A stretch of DNA of 64,000 bases, taken from the NCBI GenBank assembly GCA_009775095.1, contig VSOZ01000005.1, forward strand, positions 116,203 through 180,202, in the 5' to 3' direction. This DNA is from Muribaculum sp. (GTDB lineage: Bacteria; Bacteroidota; Bacteroidia; Bacteroidales; Muribaculaceae). Shown here one piece after another: positions 26,901 through 35,466 of the stretch (positions are counted from its first letter, which is position 1; every line of letters begins with the position of its first letter). The notes beneath the pieces were generated by a model. It made no database searches. It was not told where the DNA came from and saw only the letters and a program-made list of their open reading frames with translations. The translations under genes and the position numbers were made by a program.

Positions 26901-27497
26901 TTATTCTTCAGAAAGCAGATACTCTTCCGGTATCTCGACCTCTATAAATTCTATCTGACTGCCGGATAGTTGAAAATAGAGCTGAAGTATCCTGTCGGAA
27001 TAATGGCGATTGGCCGCCCAACGTCCGTTCAGTTTTTCCCATGTCTTCGCAGAGCCTCGCTTTACATAGCTGAAACGCGGATCGACAATTGTTTCGCCCT
27101 TGGGCAACTCTTTCTTGCATCCGTAAGCATACAAATGCTGTATCTGCGCCTTTACCCCCTCCTCTATCGAAGAAAACACATGCCCCCTCTCCCGGCTCGA
27201 AGTTACTCCGAGACCACAAAAATTATATTGATCGGCGGAAACCGACGTACCGTCGGAAAATCGGAACCAGCCGGTCTCAAGAATAGCCTGACACATAGCT
27301 ATGTCGCCACGCACTCCGTATAATAGCCCTACATTATAATATGCTTCGGCTATTTCACGTGGAAAATCGGGATTGTGTCTTTTTACAAACCGATACATCC
27401 GTTCTACATCAACTTCAGGCTCACCGCATATAGGAGTGGCGGCACCGGAAGTCAACGACACAACGCACAATAAAACAAGGCACAAAACATTACGCAT
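26901..27497 (-). CDS. Secreted glucosaminidase-domain protein (GH73-like)
   Basis: This 198-residue protein starts with a signal peptide (MRNVLCLVLLCVVSLTSG). Residues ~25-175 match the FlgJ/AcmA-type endo-beta-N-acetylglucosaminidase domain: AMCQAILETGWF with the conserved catalytic-site glutamate, YNFCGLGV, FSSIEEGVKAQIQHL and NRHYSDRIL. It should cut peptidoglycan glycan strands in the periplasm. The -7 box TACCTTTG ends four bases before the ATG, so the transcript may be leaderless. It lies 51 bases downstream of ettA on the same strand. Confidence 0.88.
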   Translation of the reverse strand: MRNVLCLVLLCVVSLTSGAATPICGEPEVDVERMYRFVKRHNPDFPREIAEAYYNVGLLYGVRGDIAMCQAILETGWFRFSDGTSVSADQYNFCGLGVTSSRERGHVFSSIEEGVKAQIQHLYAYGCKKELPKGETIVDPRFSYVKRGSAKTWEKLNGRWAANRHYSDRILQLYFQLSGSQIEFIEVEIPEEYLLSEE

Positions 27498-27501
27498 GCT
27501 G

Positions 27502-27509
27502 CAAAGGTA
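27502..27509 (-). promoter_or_regulatory. -7 box (TACCTTTG), four bases before glucosaminidase start
   Basis: On the minus strand TACCTTTG is followed by CAGC and then the ATG at 27497. No TTTG is found at -33. The spacing predicts a transcription start at or next to the start codon. Confidence 0.5.
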
Positions 27510-27548
27510 ATGATTTGTGCCTTATAATCCTATTTTTTCACAATATCT

Positions 27549-29234
27549 CTATTCCATCAGCTTACGATAGCGTTTGCGAGGCAATTCCTTGCCGCCGTTG
27601 CGGGCCTTTTTATACTCTTCGTAATCGGAATATGAACCCTCGTAGTACACGACATTTCCCTCGCCTTCAAACGAAAGTATGTGAGTGCATATACGGTCAA
27701 GGAACCAACGGTCATGGCTGACCACTACGGCACATCCGGCAAAGTCCTCAAGACCCTCCTCAAGCGCACGCAGTGTATTGACATCAATATCATTCGTAGG
27801 CTCGTCGAGCAGCAGTACATTGCCCTCCTCTTTCAGAGCCATGGCAAGATGCAGTCGATTGCGTTCACCGCCGGAAAGCACACCGATCTTTTTCTCCTGA
27901 TCGGCACCGGTGAAATTAAACTTGGACAAGTAAGCACGTGCATTTACATCACGGCCGCCCATACGGAAAGTCTCGGTACCCTGCGATATGACCTCGTACA
28001 CGCTCTTTTCGGGAAGCAGGTCATGGTGGGTCTGGTCGACATATGCTATCTTGACGGTCTCGCCTACGTCAAATGTACCGCTGTCAGGAGTCTCCTGCCC
28101 CATTATAAGGCGGAACAAAGTTGTCTTTCCTGCACCGTTAGGACCGATAACCCCGACTATACCGTTTGGCGGCAATGAGAAGTCAAGACCTTTAAACAAT
28201 TGTTTTTTGCCAAACGACTTGGCCAGTCCGGTAGCTTCAATAACCTTGTTTCCGAGACGCGGACCGTTAGGTATATATATTTCAAGACGTTCCTCACGTG
28301 CCTTCTGGTCCTCGTTAAGTAATTTGTCATACGAGTTAAGACGGGCCTTGCCTTTTGCCTGACGTGCTTTCGGCGCCATTCTTACCCATTCAAGCTCACG
28401 TTCGAGGGTCTTGCGCCGCTTGCTAGCCTGCTTCTCCTCCTGAGCCATGCGTTTGGTCTTCTGATCGAGCCATGACGAGTAGTTGCCCTTCCACGGAATA
28501 CCCTCTCCGCGGTCAAGTTCGAGTATCCAGCCGGCCACATGATCAAGGAAGTAGCGGTCATGGGTGATGGCGATTACCGTACCGGGATACTGCTGCAGAT
28601 GCTGCTCAAGCCAGTCGATTGACTCGGCGTCAAGGTGGTTGGTAGGCTCATCAAGTAGCAATACATCAGGCTGCTGCAGCAAAAGACGACAAAGAGCTAC
28701 ACGACGACGCTCACCACCGGAAAGAGTAGATATAACCTGATCGTCAGGCGGACACTGCAAGGCATCCATCGCACGCTCCAGTTTACTGTCAATATTCCAA
28801 GCGTCGGCGGCATCAAGCTTGTCCTGCAACTCCGCTTGCCGCGCGATAAGCGCATCCATCTTGTCGGGGTCTTCAAGCACATCGGGATCGCCGAACGCCT
28901 CATTTACTTTGTCAAACTCGGCAAGCAGGTCCATGATCGGCTGCACACCTTCGCGCACCACATCAATCACCGTTTTGTCGGGATCAAGCTGCGGGTCCTG
29001 TTCAAGATAGCCGACAGAGTAGCCGGGCGAAAACACCACTTCACCCTGATACTGCTTGTCAATACCGGCTATAATCTTAAGCAAAGATGATTTACCCGAT
29101 CCATTAAGACCGATGATACCGATCTTCGCTCCGTAAAAGAACGAAAGATATATGTCTTTGAGCACCTGCTTCTGGGGCGGATAAATCTTGCTCACGCCCA
29201 CCATTGAAAATATTATCTTTTTATCGTCAGCCAT
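27549..29234 (-). CDS. ettA: Energy-dependent translational throttle protein EttA
   Basis: This 561-residue ABC-F protein has two ATPase domains: GLNGSGKSS with LSGGERRR and LLLDEPTNHLD, then GPNGAGKTT with LSGGERNR and LLLDEPTNDID. The KTKRMAQEEKQASKRRKTLE arm region between them and the total length match EttA. EttA binds the ribosomal E site and gates the first elongation step according to ATP/ADP ratio. The ATG at 29234 is chosen because it yields MADDKKIIFSMVGVSK and lies one base after the def stop; a longer frame to 29273 would overlap def. Probably cotranscribed with ruvX and def. Confidence 0.94.
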   Translation of the reverse strand: MADDKKIIFSMVGVSKIYPPQKQVLKDIYLSFFYGAKIGIIGLNGSGKSSLLKIIAGIDKQYQGEVVFSPGYSVGYLEQDPQLDPDKTVIDVVREGVQPIMDLLAEFDKVNEAFGDPDVLEDPDKMDALIARQAELQDKLDAADAWNIDSKLERAMDALQCPPDDQVISTLSGGERRRVALCRLLLQQPDVLLLDEPTNHLDAESIDWLEQHLQQYPGTVIAITHDRYFLDHVAGWILELDRGEGIPWKGNYSSWLDQKTKRMAQEEKQASKRRKTLERELEWVRMAPKARQAKGKARLNSYDKLLNEDQKAREERLEIYIPNGPRLGNKVIEATGLAKSFGKKQLFKGLDFSLPPNGIVGVIGPNGAGKTTLFRLIMGQETPDSGTFDVGETVKIAYVDQTHHDLLPEKSVYEVISQGTETFRMGGRDVNARAYLSKFNFTGADQEKKIGVLSGGERNRLHLAMALKEEGNVLLLDEPTNDIDVNTLRALEEGLEDFAGCAVVVSHDRWFLDRICTHILSFEGEGNVVYYEGSYSDYEEYKKARNGGKELPRKRYRKLME

Positions 29235-29235
29235 A

Positions 29236-29799
29236 CTACTTCTTTTTAGGGGCATAGCGCACAGGATAATCAACGCGTTTTTTGCCGTTTATTATATTGT
29301 TTAATTTAGCACGAATAAGCTGCCTTCTTATGGGCGATATATGATCGATATAAAGTTTGCCTTCAAGATGATCACACTCATGCTGCACAATACGTGCAAG
29401 GAAACCCGATATTTCCTCTTCGTGCGGCTCAAAGTTTTCGTCAACCCACTTCAATCGTATATGCTCCACACGGGGCACCGCCTCGCTAAGATCGGGCAGG
29501 CTTAGGCACCCTTCATCACGGGTCACGGTATCGCCGTCAAGCACTTCTACGACCGGATTTATCAATGTAAACTTACGGTCTTTGCACTCGGGGAAATGTT
29601 CGGCCACGGCAGAACCGTCAATAACTACTATGCGGTCATTACGGCCTATCTGCGGAGCGGCAAGTCCACATCCTTCGGAATAATACATCGTCTCCCACAT
29701 GTCATCGACAAGCTTCTTAAGCTCCGGATAATCGGGGGTTATCTCGGCCGACTCGCGCCTGAGCACAGGATGGCCGTAAAGATATATAGGTAATTTCAT
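29236..29799 (-). CDS. def: Peptide deformylase
   Basis: This 187-residue protein has all three PDF motifs: GCGLAAPQIG (43-52), EGCLSLP (96-102, Cys98 ligand) and HECDH (140-144, two His ligands and catalytic Glu141). It removes the formyl group from nascent N-terminal Met. Its start overlaps the ruvX stop by four bases, and ettA starts one base after its stop, giving a compact ruvX-def-ettA operon. Confidence 0.96.
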   Translation of the reverse strand: MKLPIYLYGHPVLRRESAEITPDYPELKKLVDDMWETMYYSEGCGLAAPQIGRNDRIVVIDGSAVAEHFPECKDRKFTLINPVVEVLDGDTVTRDEGCLSLPDLSEAVPRVEHIRLKWVDENFEPHEEEISGFLARIVQHECDHLEGKLYIDHISPIRRQLIRAKLNNIINGKKRVDYPVRYAPKKK

Positions 29800-30221
29800 C
29801 TGTTATATGATTTACTTTGTAGATAATCGTTAAGTATTATTGTCGCCGCCATTTCATCGACTATCGCTTTGTCGCGGCGACGGCTCTTGCGCATGCCTCC
29901 GTCAAGCATGGCTCTATGGGCTAACGTGGAAGTAAAACGCTCGTCCCAGAACAGAATCTCCGTATCGGCGGGAAGTGCCGCACGCAGTTTGGCAATACCG
30001 GGAGTTATATACTTCATGGACTCCGAAGGCTCACCCTGAAGCGTGACCGGTTTGCCGACAATTATGGCATCGACAGGCTCGTCGGCCATGTATTTTTTCA
30101 CGAAGTCGACAAGCTGGCTCGTAGCCACCGTAGTAAGCCCGGTAGCCACTATACGCAATGCGTCGGTCACGGCAATACCGCAACGTTTACGTCCGTAATC
30201 GATAGCTATAAGTCGTCCCAC
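29796..30221 (-). CDS. ruvX: Putative pre-16S rRNA nuclease YqgF/RuvX
   Basis: This 141-residue RNase H-fold protein opens with the family motif MGRLIAIDYGRKRCGIAVTD (Asp8) and has GKPVTLQGEPSE and FWDERFTS (catalytic Glu). The family trims pre-16S rRNA and was formerly named Holliday junction resolvase. The start is GTG at 30221; the conserved MGR opening confirms it. A consensus promoter (TTTG-N20-TAACTTTG) ends four bases before this GTG. Confidence 0.92.
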   Translation of the reverse strand: MGRLIAIDYGRKRCGIAVTDALRIVATGLTTVATSQLVDFVKKYMADEPVDAIIVGKPVTLQGEPSESMKYITPGIAKLRAALPADTEILFWDERFTSTLAHRAMLDGGMRKSRRRDKAIVDEMAATIILNDYLQSKSYNR

Positions 30222-30225
30222 ACCA

Positions 30226-30257
30226 CAAAGTTACACAATCCGCCACACCTACGCAAA
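30226..30257 (-). promoter_or_regulatory. Consensus promoter of ruvX-def-ettA, adjacent to GTG start
   Basis: On the minus strand TTTG (30257-30254), 20 bases, TAACTTTG (30233-30226), then TGGT and the GTG start at 30221. Both elements are exact consensus. The expected start of transcription coincides with the start codon. Confidence 0.7.
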
Positions 30258-30281
30258 TAACATATTGGATGACTGCAAACA

Positions 30282-30307
30282 AAAAGGCTGCACGAATGCA
30301 GCCTTTT
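30282..30307. terminator. Rho-independent terminator after hppA
   Basis: A perfect 11-bp stem (AAAAGGCTGCA with TGCAGCCTTTT) around CGAA. Read on the minus strand it follows the hppA stop by 24 bases and ends in a T tract. The A/T ends make it work in either direction. Confidence 0.9.
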
Positions 30308-30330
30308 CACTTCATATATCATACAATCAT

Positions 30331-32532
30331 TTAAAACAGACTCCAGCTGACAGTAAGACCGGCCATGACTATGGCCACCATAGACATCAGCTTTATAAGT
30401 ATGTTAAGGCTTGGGCCCGATGTGTCCTTGAACGGGTCGCCTACGGTATCACCCACCACAGTGGCTTTGTGTACATCACCGCCCTTGCCTCCGAAGTTGC
30501 CTTCCTCGATATATTTCTTTGCATTGTCCCAAGCACCGCCTGAGTTGGCCATGAATATTGCGAGCACAAATCCGGCTGACAATCCGCCGACAAGCAGACC
30601 TATCACTCCGGGAACACCGAAGATAAGACCGGTAAGTATTGGAGCCACGATAGCAAGCACCGACGGGAATACCATCTCACGTTGAGCACCCTTGGTCGAT
30701 ATCTGTACGCAACGTGCATAGTCGGGCTCGGCATCACCGGTAAGTATACCCTTTATCTCGCGGAACTGACGGCGCACCTCCTCAACCATATGGGCGGCTG
30801 CACGGCCTACGGCATTCATTGTAAGTCCACAGAACAAGAAAGCCATCATACTTCCGATAAACATGCCCGACAACACTTTCGGATTCATAAGTGTCACGTC
30901 GTAGTATGTCATAAAGTCGGTAAACGAAGCCTCATGAATGGGCTTGGTCATGTCGCCGATATTTATGGCAGTCTCGCCGAGACGTCCGAGGCCGATACGT
31001 ATCTCTTCAACATACGATGCGAGAAGAGCAAGACCGGTCAATGCTGCTGAACCGATGGCAAAACCCTTTCCGGTAGCCGCAGTTGTATTTCCGAGCGAGT
31101 CGAGTGCATCGGTACGGCGACGTACTTCTTCACCGAGACCGCTCATTTCAGCATTACCGCCGGCATTGTCGGCTATAGGGCCGTAAGCATCGGTGGCGAG
31201 AGTAATACCGAGTGTGGAAAGCATACCTACGGCGGCAATGCCGATACCGTAAAGGCCCATACCTACATTAGTGAAATCGTATCCGGCAGCAAGCCAGTAT
31301 GACAATATTATACCTACCACTACAGCCAACACGGGAACTGCAGTAGACACCATTCCCAGACCGATACCGGATATGATGACGGTAGCAGGACCGGTAGTAC
31401 CGCTTTCGGCAAGTTTACGTGTGGGACGATAGGATTGCGATGTATAATATTCAGTAGAACGTCCGATAACGATACCGACAAGAAGACCGATAACAACGGC
31501 AAACGATATGTTAACCCAATTGTTGATGTTCAACGCCCATAATATAAGGAACGTGGCCACAACGATAAGGGCTGAGCTGAGATTGGTACCGAGCGACAAA
31601 GAACCGAGAAGATCCTTCATCTTGGCATTCTCCTTAGTACGAACCGAGAATATACCTATTATAGACAAGATTATACCTACAGCGGCGATAAGCATAGGAG
31701 CGAGTACGGCCTTATACTGCATGACAACATCTCCGCTTGTCATATAAGCGGCGGCACCGAGAGCGGAAGTAGCAAGAATAGAACCGCAATAAGACTCGTA
31801 AAGGTCGGCACCCATACCGGCAACGTCACCTACGTTGTCGCCTACATTGTCGGCAATAGTAGCGGGATTACGAGGATCATCCTCGGGAATACCGGCTTCC
31901 ACTTTACCCACAAGGTCGGCGCCTACATCGGCCGCCTTTGTATAAATACCGCCACCCACACGGGCAAACAATGCCTGCGTGCTGGCACCCATGCCGAATG
32001 TAAGCATCGTGGTTGTAATCATGCACAGTTTTGCAGTCGGTGTAGCGGGATCGTCAGCCACGAAATAATCAAGCACAAGATACCAGAACGAAATGTCGAG
32101 AAGTCCGAGTCCTACGACAACAAGGCCCATAACGGCACCACTTCGGAATGCTACACGCAGACCTCCGTTAAGCGAGTTGCGGGCGGCATTGGCAGTGCGT
32201 GCCGAAGCATAAGTGGCCGTCTTCATACCGAGAAAACCCGAAAGGCCGGAGAAGAAACCACCGGTAAGAAATGCCACAGGCACCCACGGGTTCTGCAGAT
32301 TGAAGCCATAGGCCATAACCGCAAAAAGAATTACTAATACTAAAAATACCATGCCGACAATCTTATACTGCTGCTTCAGATAAGACATGGCACCTTGCCG
32401 CACATAAGCGGCGATTTTTTTCATTACGGGAGTACCCTCGCTCTCCTTCATCATCTGGCGGTAAAAGAACAGCGCCAGCAACAAAGCAAGTAAAGAGGAA
32501 AAAGGCACAACCCAGAATAACACTGTTTCCAT
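30331..32532 (-). CDS. hppA: Membrane-bound ion-translocating pyrophosphatase
   Basis: This 733-residue protein has about 16 membrane helices and the M-PPase active-site motifs: KAADVGADLVGKVEAGIPED, DNVGDNVGDVAGMGADLYES, NTTAATGKGF and the C-terminal KAAVVGDTVGDPFKDTSG-type motif (here HKATVVGDTVGDPFKDTSG). It couples PPi hydrolysis to ion export across the inner membrane. The Ala in GNTTAATGKG (Lys in K+-independent enzymes) marks the K+-dependent class. Bacteroides relatives pump both Na+ and H+; that property is likely here but not proven by sequence. A TAAATTTG box lies 31 bases upstream, and a strong terminator follows. Confidence 0.96.
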   Translation of the reverse strand: METVLFWVVPFSSLLALLLALFFYRQMMKESEGTPVMKKIAAYVRQGAMSYLKQQYKIVGMVFLVLVILFAVMAYGFNLQNPWVPVAFLTGGFFSGLSGFLGMKTATYASARTANAARNSLNGGLRVAFRSGAVMGLVVVGLGLLDISFWYLVLDYFVADDPATPTAKLCMITTTMLTFGMGASTQALFARVGGGIYTKAADVGADLVGKVEAGIPEDDPRNPATIADNVGDNVGDVAGMGADLYESYCGSILATSALGAAAYMTSGDVVMQYKAVLAPMLIAAVGIILSIIGIFSVRTKENAKMKDLLGSLSLGTNLSSALIVVATFLILWALNINNWVNISFAVVIGLLVGIVIGRSTEYYTSQSYRPTRKLAESGTTGPATVIISGIGLGMVSTAVPVLAVVVGIILSYWLAAGYDFTNVGMGLYGIGIAAVGMLSTLGITLATDAYGPIADNAGGNAEMSGLGEEVRRRTDALDSLGNTTAATGKGFAIGSAALTGLALLASYVEEIRIGLGRLGETAINIGDMTKPIHEASFTDFMTYYDVTLMNPKVLSGMFIGSMMAFLFCGLTMNAVGRAAAHMVEEVRRQFREIKGILTGDAEPDYARCVQISTKGAQREMVFPSVLAIVAPILTGLIFGVPGVIGLLVGGLSAGFVLAIFMANSGGAWDNAKKYIEEGNFGGKGGDVHKATVVGDTVGDPFKDTSGPSLNILIKLMSMVAIVMAGLTVSWSLF

Positions 32533-32563
32533 ATATTACTAAATTTTTGGTTAAAAAGAAGCA

Positions 32564-32571
32564 CAAATTTA
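32564..32571 (-). promoter_or_regulatory. -7 box (TAAATTTG) of hppA
   Basis: Minus-strand TAAATTTG, 31 bases before the ATG at 32532. No clear -33 TTTG. Confidence 0.5.
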
Positions 32572-32667
32572 CACATTTTATGTCATTATTCCATCCCGTT
32601 TTTCAGAAAAGATATACATCTCATTGCCTCATTATTGTCAGAATAGATAAAAAAATTCATTAAAATA

Positions 32668-32700
32668 TTGACGATAATATCCTTATAGTTCGTATCTTTG
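32668..32700 (+). promoter_or_regulatory. Promoter of efp (TTG-N22-TATCTTTG)
   Basis: TTG at 32668-32670 and TATCTTTG at 32693-32700, spacing 22, with a 34-base leader to the ATG at 32735. Confidence 0.6.
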
Positions 32701-32734
32701 CACTCGTAAATAAAAACACAGGATATAATAATTT

Positions 32735-33310
32735 ATGGCAACAACTGCAGATTTTAAAAACGGAATGTGCCTCGACATCGACGGCAACTACTTCTTTATA
32801 GTTGAATTTCTTCATGTTAAACCCGGCAAAGGTCCGGCTTTTGTACGTACCAAGCTCAAAAACGTCAAGACAGGACGTGTCATAGACAAGACTTGGAACT
32901 CCGGCGTGAAAGTTGAAGAAGTACGCATCGAGCGTCGTCCCTACCAGTATCTTTACAAGGATGACATGGGCTACAACTTCATGCATACCGAAACATTTGA
33001 ACAGGTAGCTCTTCCCGGCGAAAGCATCGACGGTGTACAGTTCCTTAAAGAGGGCGATATATGTGAAGCTATGGTGCACGCGGCTTCCGACACTATCCTT
33101 ACTTGCGAAATGCCCACCAGTGTAGTGCTCGAGATAACCTATACCGAACCCGGTATAAAAGGCGACACCGCCACCAACACACTCAAGCCCGCTACTGTTG
33201 AGACAGGTGCGGAAGTAAGAGTACCCCTCTTCTGCGAGACCGGTGACAAAGTACGCATAGACACCCGCGACGGTTCATACGTAGAACGCGTAGAACGTGC
33301 AAAGGCCTAA
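32735..33310 (+). CDS. efp: Elongation factor P
   Basis: This 191-residue protein has the KOW-like N-terminal domain and two OB-fold domains of EF-P, with the C-terminal signature ETGDKVRIDTRDGSYVERV. The loop that enters the peptidyl-transferase centre reads HVKPGKGPAF, with Lys32 at the modification site. EF-P relieves ribosome stalling at polyproline; Bacteroidota use an unmodified or unknown-modified lysine. Monocistronic: own promoter and a terminator 28 bases after the stop. Confidence 0.96.
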   Translation: MATTADFKNGMCLDIDGNYFFIVEFLHVKPGKGPAFVRTKLKNVKTGRVIDKTWNSGVKVEEVRIERRPYQYLYKDDMGYNFMHTETFEQVALPGESIDGVQFLKEGDICEAMVHAASDTILTCEMPTSVVLEITYTEPGIKGDTATNTLKPATVETGAEVRVPLFCETGDKVRIDTRDGSYVERVERAKA

Positions 33311-33337
33311 CATGCTATAAGGTATGTTATCTATAAC

Positions 33338-33378
33338 AGAGCCGCTGCCTCATAAAGGGAAGCGGCTCTCTGATTTTT
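33338..33378 (+). terminator. Rho-independent terminator of efp
   Basis: AGAGCCGCT (33338-33346) pairs with AGCGGCTCT (33361-33369), followed by CTGATTTTTG. It lies directly downstream of efp. Confidence 0.85.
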
Positions 33379-33451
33379 GTAATTGAACATTACAAGCCTG
33401 TTTTCCTTATTATATTAAAGTATATTGTTTTTTATCGAACAAGCAATAATC

Positions 33452-34648
33452 ATGAATGTAAAAGAATTTATCGAGGGAATACACTACGTAGGAGTGAACG
33501 ACCGCACGACCTCACGTTTTGAAGCCTTATGGCCGCTACCTTCAGGCGTAACATACAACTCATACATAGTAAAAGGGACAAGCAAAACAGCCCTTATCGA
33601 CGGAGTCGAGATAAGCGCATGCGAAAAACTGCGCGACCATGTAGAGACTGTACTCGGCAATAAAGCACCCGATTATCTTGTAATAAATCATATGGAGCCT
33701 GACCACACGGGATCAATAAAAGTATTGCGAAGCTTTTATCCCGACATTACAATCGTGGGCAACGCAAAAACGCTGGATATGGTAAAAGGCTTCTATGGCA
33801 TCGAAGACAATCTGCTAAAAGTAGCCGACGGTGACACTATAGACCTCGGCGACATGAGCCTCAAGTTCACACTTACTCCAATGGTACACTGGCCCGAGAC
33901 AATGATGACCTATATTAAAGAAAAGGATGTGCTGTTTTCAGGCGACGCATTCGGCTGCTTCGGCGCCCTCACCGGAGGCATCACCGACACAGAAACCGAC
34001 ATAGAACCGTTTATTCCGGAGATGTACCGCTATTACTCCAATATAGTAGGCAAATACGGTGCATTTGTTCAGAAAGCGCTCGCTAAGCTATCTTCGATTA
34101 AATTAAATTACATATGCCCCACCCACGGCCCCGTATGGCATGATGACATACCTCGTGTAACAGCTATATACGACTCTCTGTCAAAATACGAAGCCGAGAC
34201 CGGAGTTGTCATCGTATACGGTTCAATGTACGGCAACACCGAGGAGATGGCCGAGGTCATAGCCTCCCGACTCGCAGAAAACGGTATAAAGAAAATACGC
34301 ATTCATAATGCTTCGTATTCCCATCTCTCATATATATTAAGCGATATATTCCGTTACAAAGGTCTCATAATAGGGGCACCGACATATTCCAACACATTGT
34401 TCCCGCCGATAGAAGCCGTAATACAGGCCATAAAGACCCGCGAGATAAAAAACCGCGTGACAGCATCATTCGGCTCCTACACATGGGGGCCTCAAGCCGT
34501 GAAGCGCATCAATGCCGTACTTGAAGATGCCAAGCTGTATAACGGCGACATAACATCGCCGCAGGCAAAACAAGCTCCCGACGCGACCGCCATAGCCGAA
34601 TGCAAGGCACTTGCCGATGCTGTTGCGGCACAATTGCTTAACTCATAA
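33452..34648 (+). CDS. A-type flavoprotein (flavodiiron, FprA family)
   Basis: This 398-residue protein has a metallo-beta-lactamase-type di-iron domain (HMEPDHTGS at residues 80-88, later CPTHGPVW) and a C-terminal flavodoxin domain (YGSMYGNTEEMAE from about residue 255). Flavodiiron proteins reduce O2 or NO to harmless products using FMN and an external electron donor, a key defence in strict anaerobes. The ATG at 33452 is chosen over an upstream TTG at 33425 because it gives the standard MNVKEFIEGIHYVGVND opening. Confidence 0.94.
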   Translation: MNVKEFIEGIHYVGVNDRTTSRFEALWPLPSGVTYNSYIVKGTSKTALIDGVEISACEKLRDHVETVLGNKAPDYLVINHMEPDHTGSIKVLRSFYPDITIVGNAKTLDMVKGFYGIEDNLLKVADGDTIDLGDMSLKFTLTPMVHWPETMMTYIKEKDVLFSGDAFGCFGALTGGITDTETDIEPFIPEMYRYYSNIVGKYGAFVQKALAKLSSIKLNYICPTHGPVWHDDIPRVTAIYDSLSKYEAETGVVIVYGSMYGNTEEMAEVIASRLAENGIKKIRIHNASYSHLSYILSDIFRYKGLIIGAPTYSNTLFPPIEAVIQAIKTREIKNRVTASFGSYTWGPQAVKRINAVLEDAKLYNGDITSPQAKQAPDATAIAECKALADAVAAQLLNS

Positions 34649-34662
34649 CACCACCGTGCATT

Positions 34663-35466
34663 ATGCCATTTATCAGACTTTCCATCGTATTTATATTATG
34701 GATACTTCCGGCTGTAGGTCTATGTTCAGGCTATAAAACTGAAAAAAATATACCATACCAAAACGGCAAAGGAGCATATGCCGACAAAATGTGTATGCTT
34801 GACATACATTATCCGGTCGACACTACGGGTTGTCCGGTCGTAGTATGGTTTCATGGCGGAGGCCTTACGGGAGGCAGCCGCGAGATTCCTCGGGAGCTGA
34901 AAAACCAAGGGCTGACAGTCATTGGGGTCGAATACCGCCTGCTTCCCCAAGCGAGTCTTGACGAGTGTATTGACGATGCTGCGGCGGCAGTTGCATGGGC
35001 TTTTCATAACGCCGAACAATACGGAGGCGACCCGACTAAAATATTTGTCGCCGGACACTCCGCCGGAGGTTATCTTACCAATATGGTAGGCCTTGACAAA
35101 AAATGGCTTGCCGCATATGGCATAGATGCCGACAGCATAGCCGCACTTGTACCTTACAGCGGTCATGCCATAAGTCATTTCGCCTATCGCAAAGCAAAAG
35201 GCATGAAAGACACTCAGCCGAGTATCGACGAGTATGCCCCGCTATACTATGTGCGCTCCGACGCACCGCCCATGATCATCATCTCCGGCGACCGCGAAAT
35301 GGAGATGCTCGGACGTTATGAAGAGACAGCCTACCTGTGGCGCATGATGAAAGTCAACGGTCATAAGGAGACATACCTATATGAACTGGACGGATACAAC
35401 CATGGCGACATGGCCATTCCCGGTCACCATATACTTAAGGATCATATAAAAAGACTTACAAAATGA
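34663..35466 (+). CDS. Secreted alpha/beta-hydrolase (carboxylesterase-like)
   Basis: This 267-residue protein has an N-terminal signal peptide (~1-22), the oxyanion motif HGGG (residues 64-67), the nucleophile elbow GHSAGG (Ser133), and candidate acid and base residues in SGDREMEM and GYNHGDM. This is the hormone-sensitive lipase-like esterase pattern. Substrate is unknown; acetyl esters on glycans or small esters are possible. It overlaps the downstream glycosylase gene by four bases (ATGA). Confidence 0.82.
   Translation: MPFIRLSIVFILWILPAVGLCSGYKTEKNIPYQNGKGAYADKMCMLDIHYPVDTTGCPVVVWFHGGGLTGGSREIPRELKNQGLTVIGVEYRLLPQASLDECIDDAAAAVAWAFHNAEQYGGDPTKIFVAGHSAGGYLTNMVGLDKKWLAAYGIDADSIAALVPYSGHAISHFAYRKAKGMKDTQPSIDEYAPLYYVRSDAPPMIIISGDREMEMLGRYEETAYLWRMMKVNGHKETYLYELDGYNHGDMAIPGHHILKDHIKRLTK

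Noticed and set aside
29235..29273. Upstream N-terminal extension of EttA (MIILCAMPLKRSS)
   Set aside because: It would overlap def and adds residues absent from the family; the ATG at 29234 gives the conserved start.
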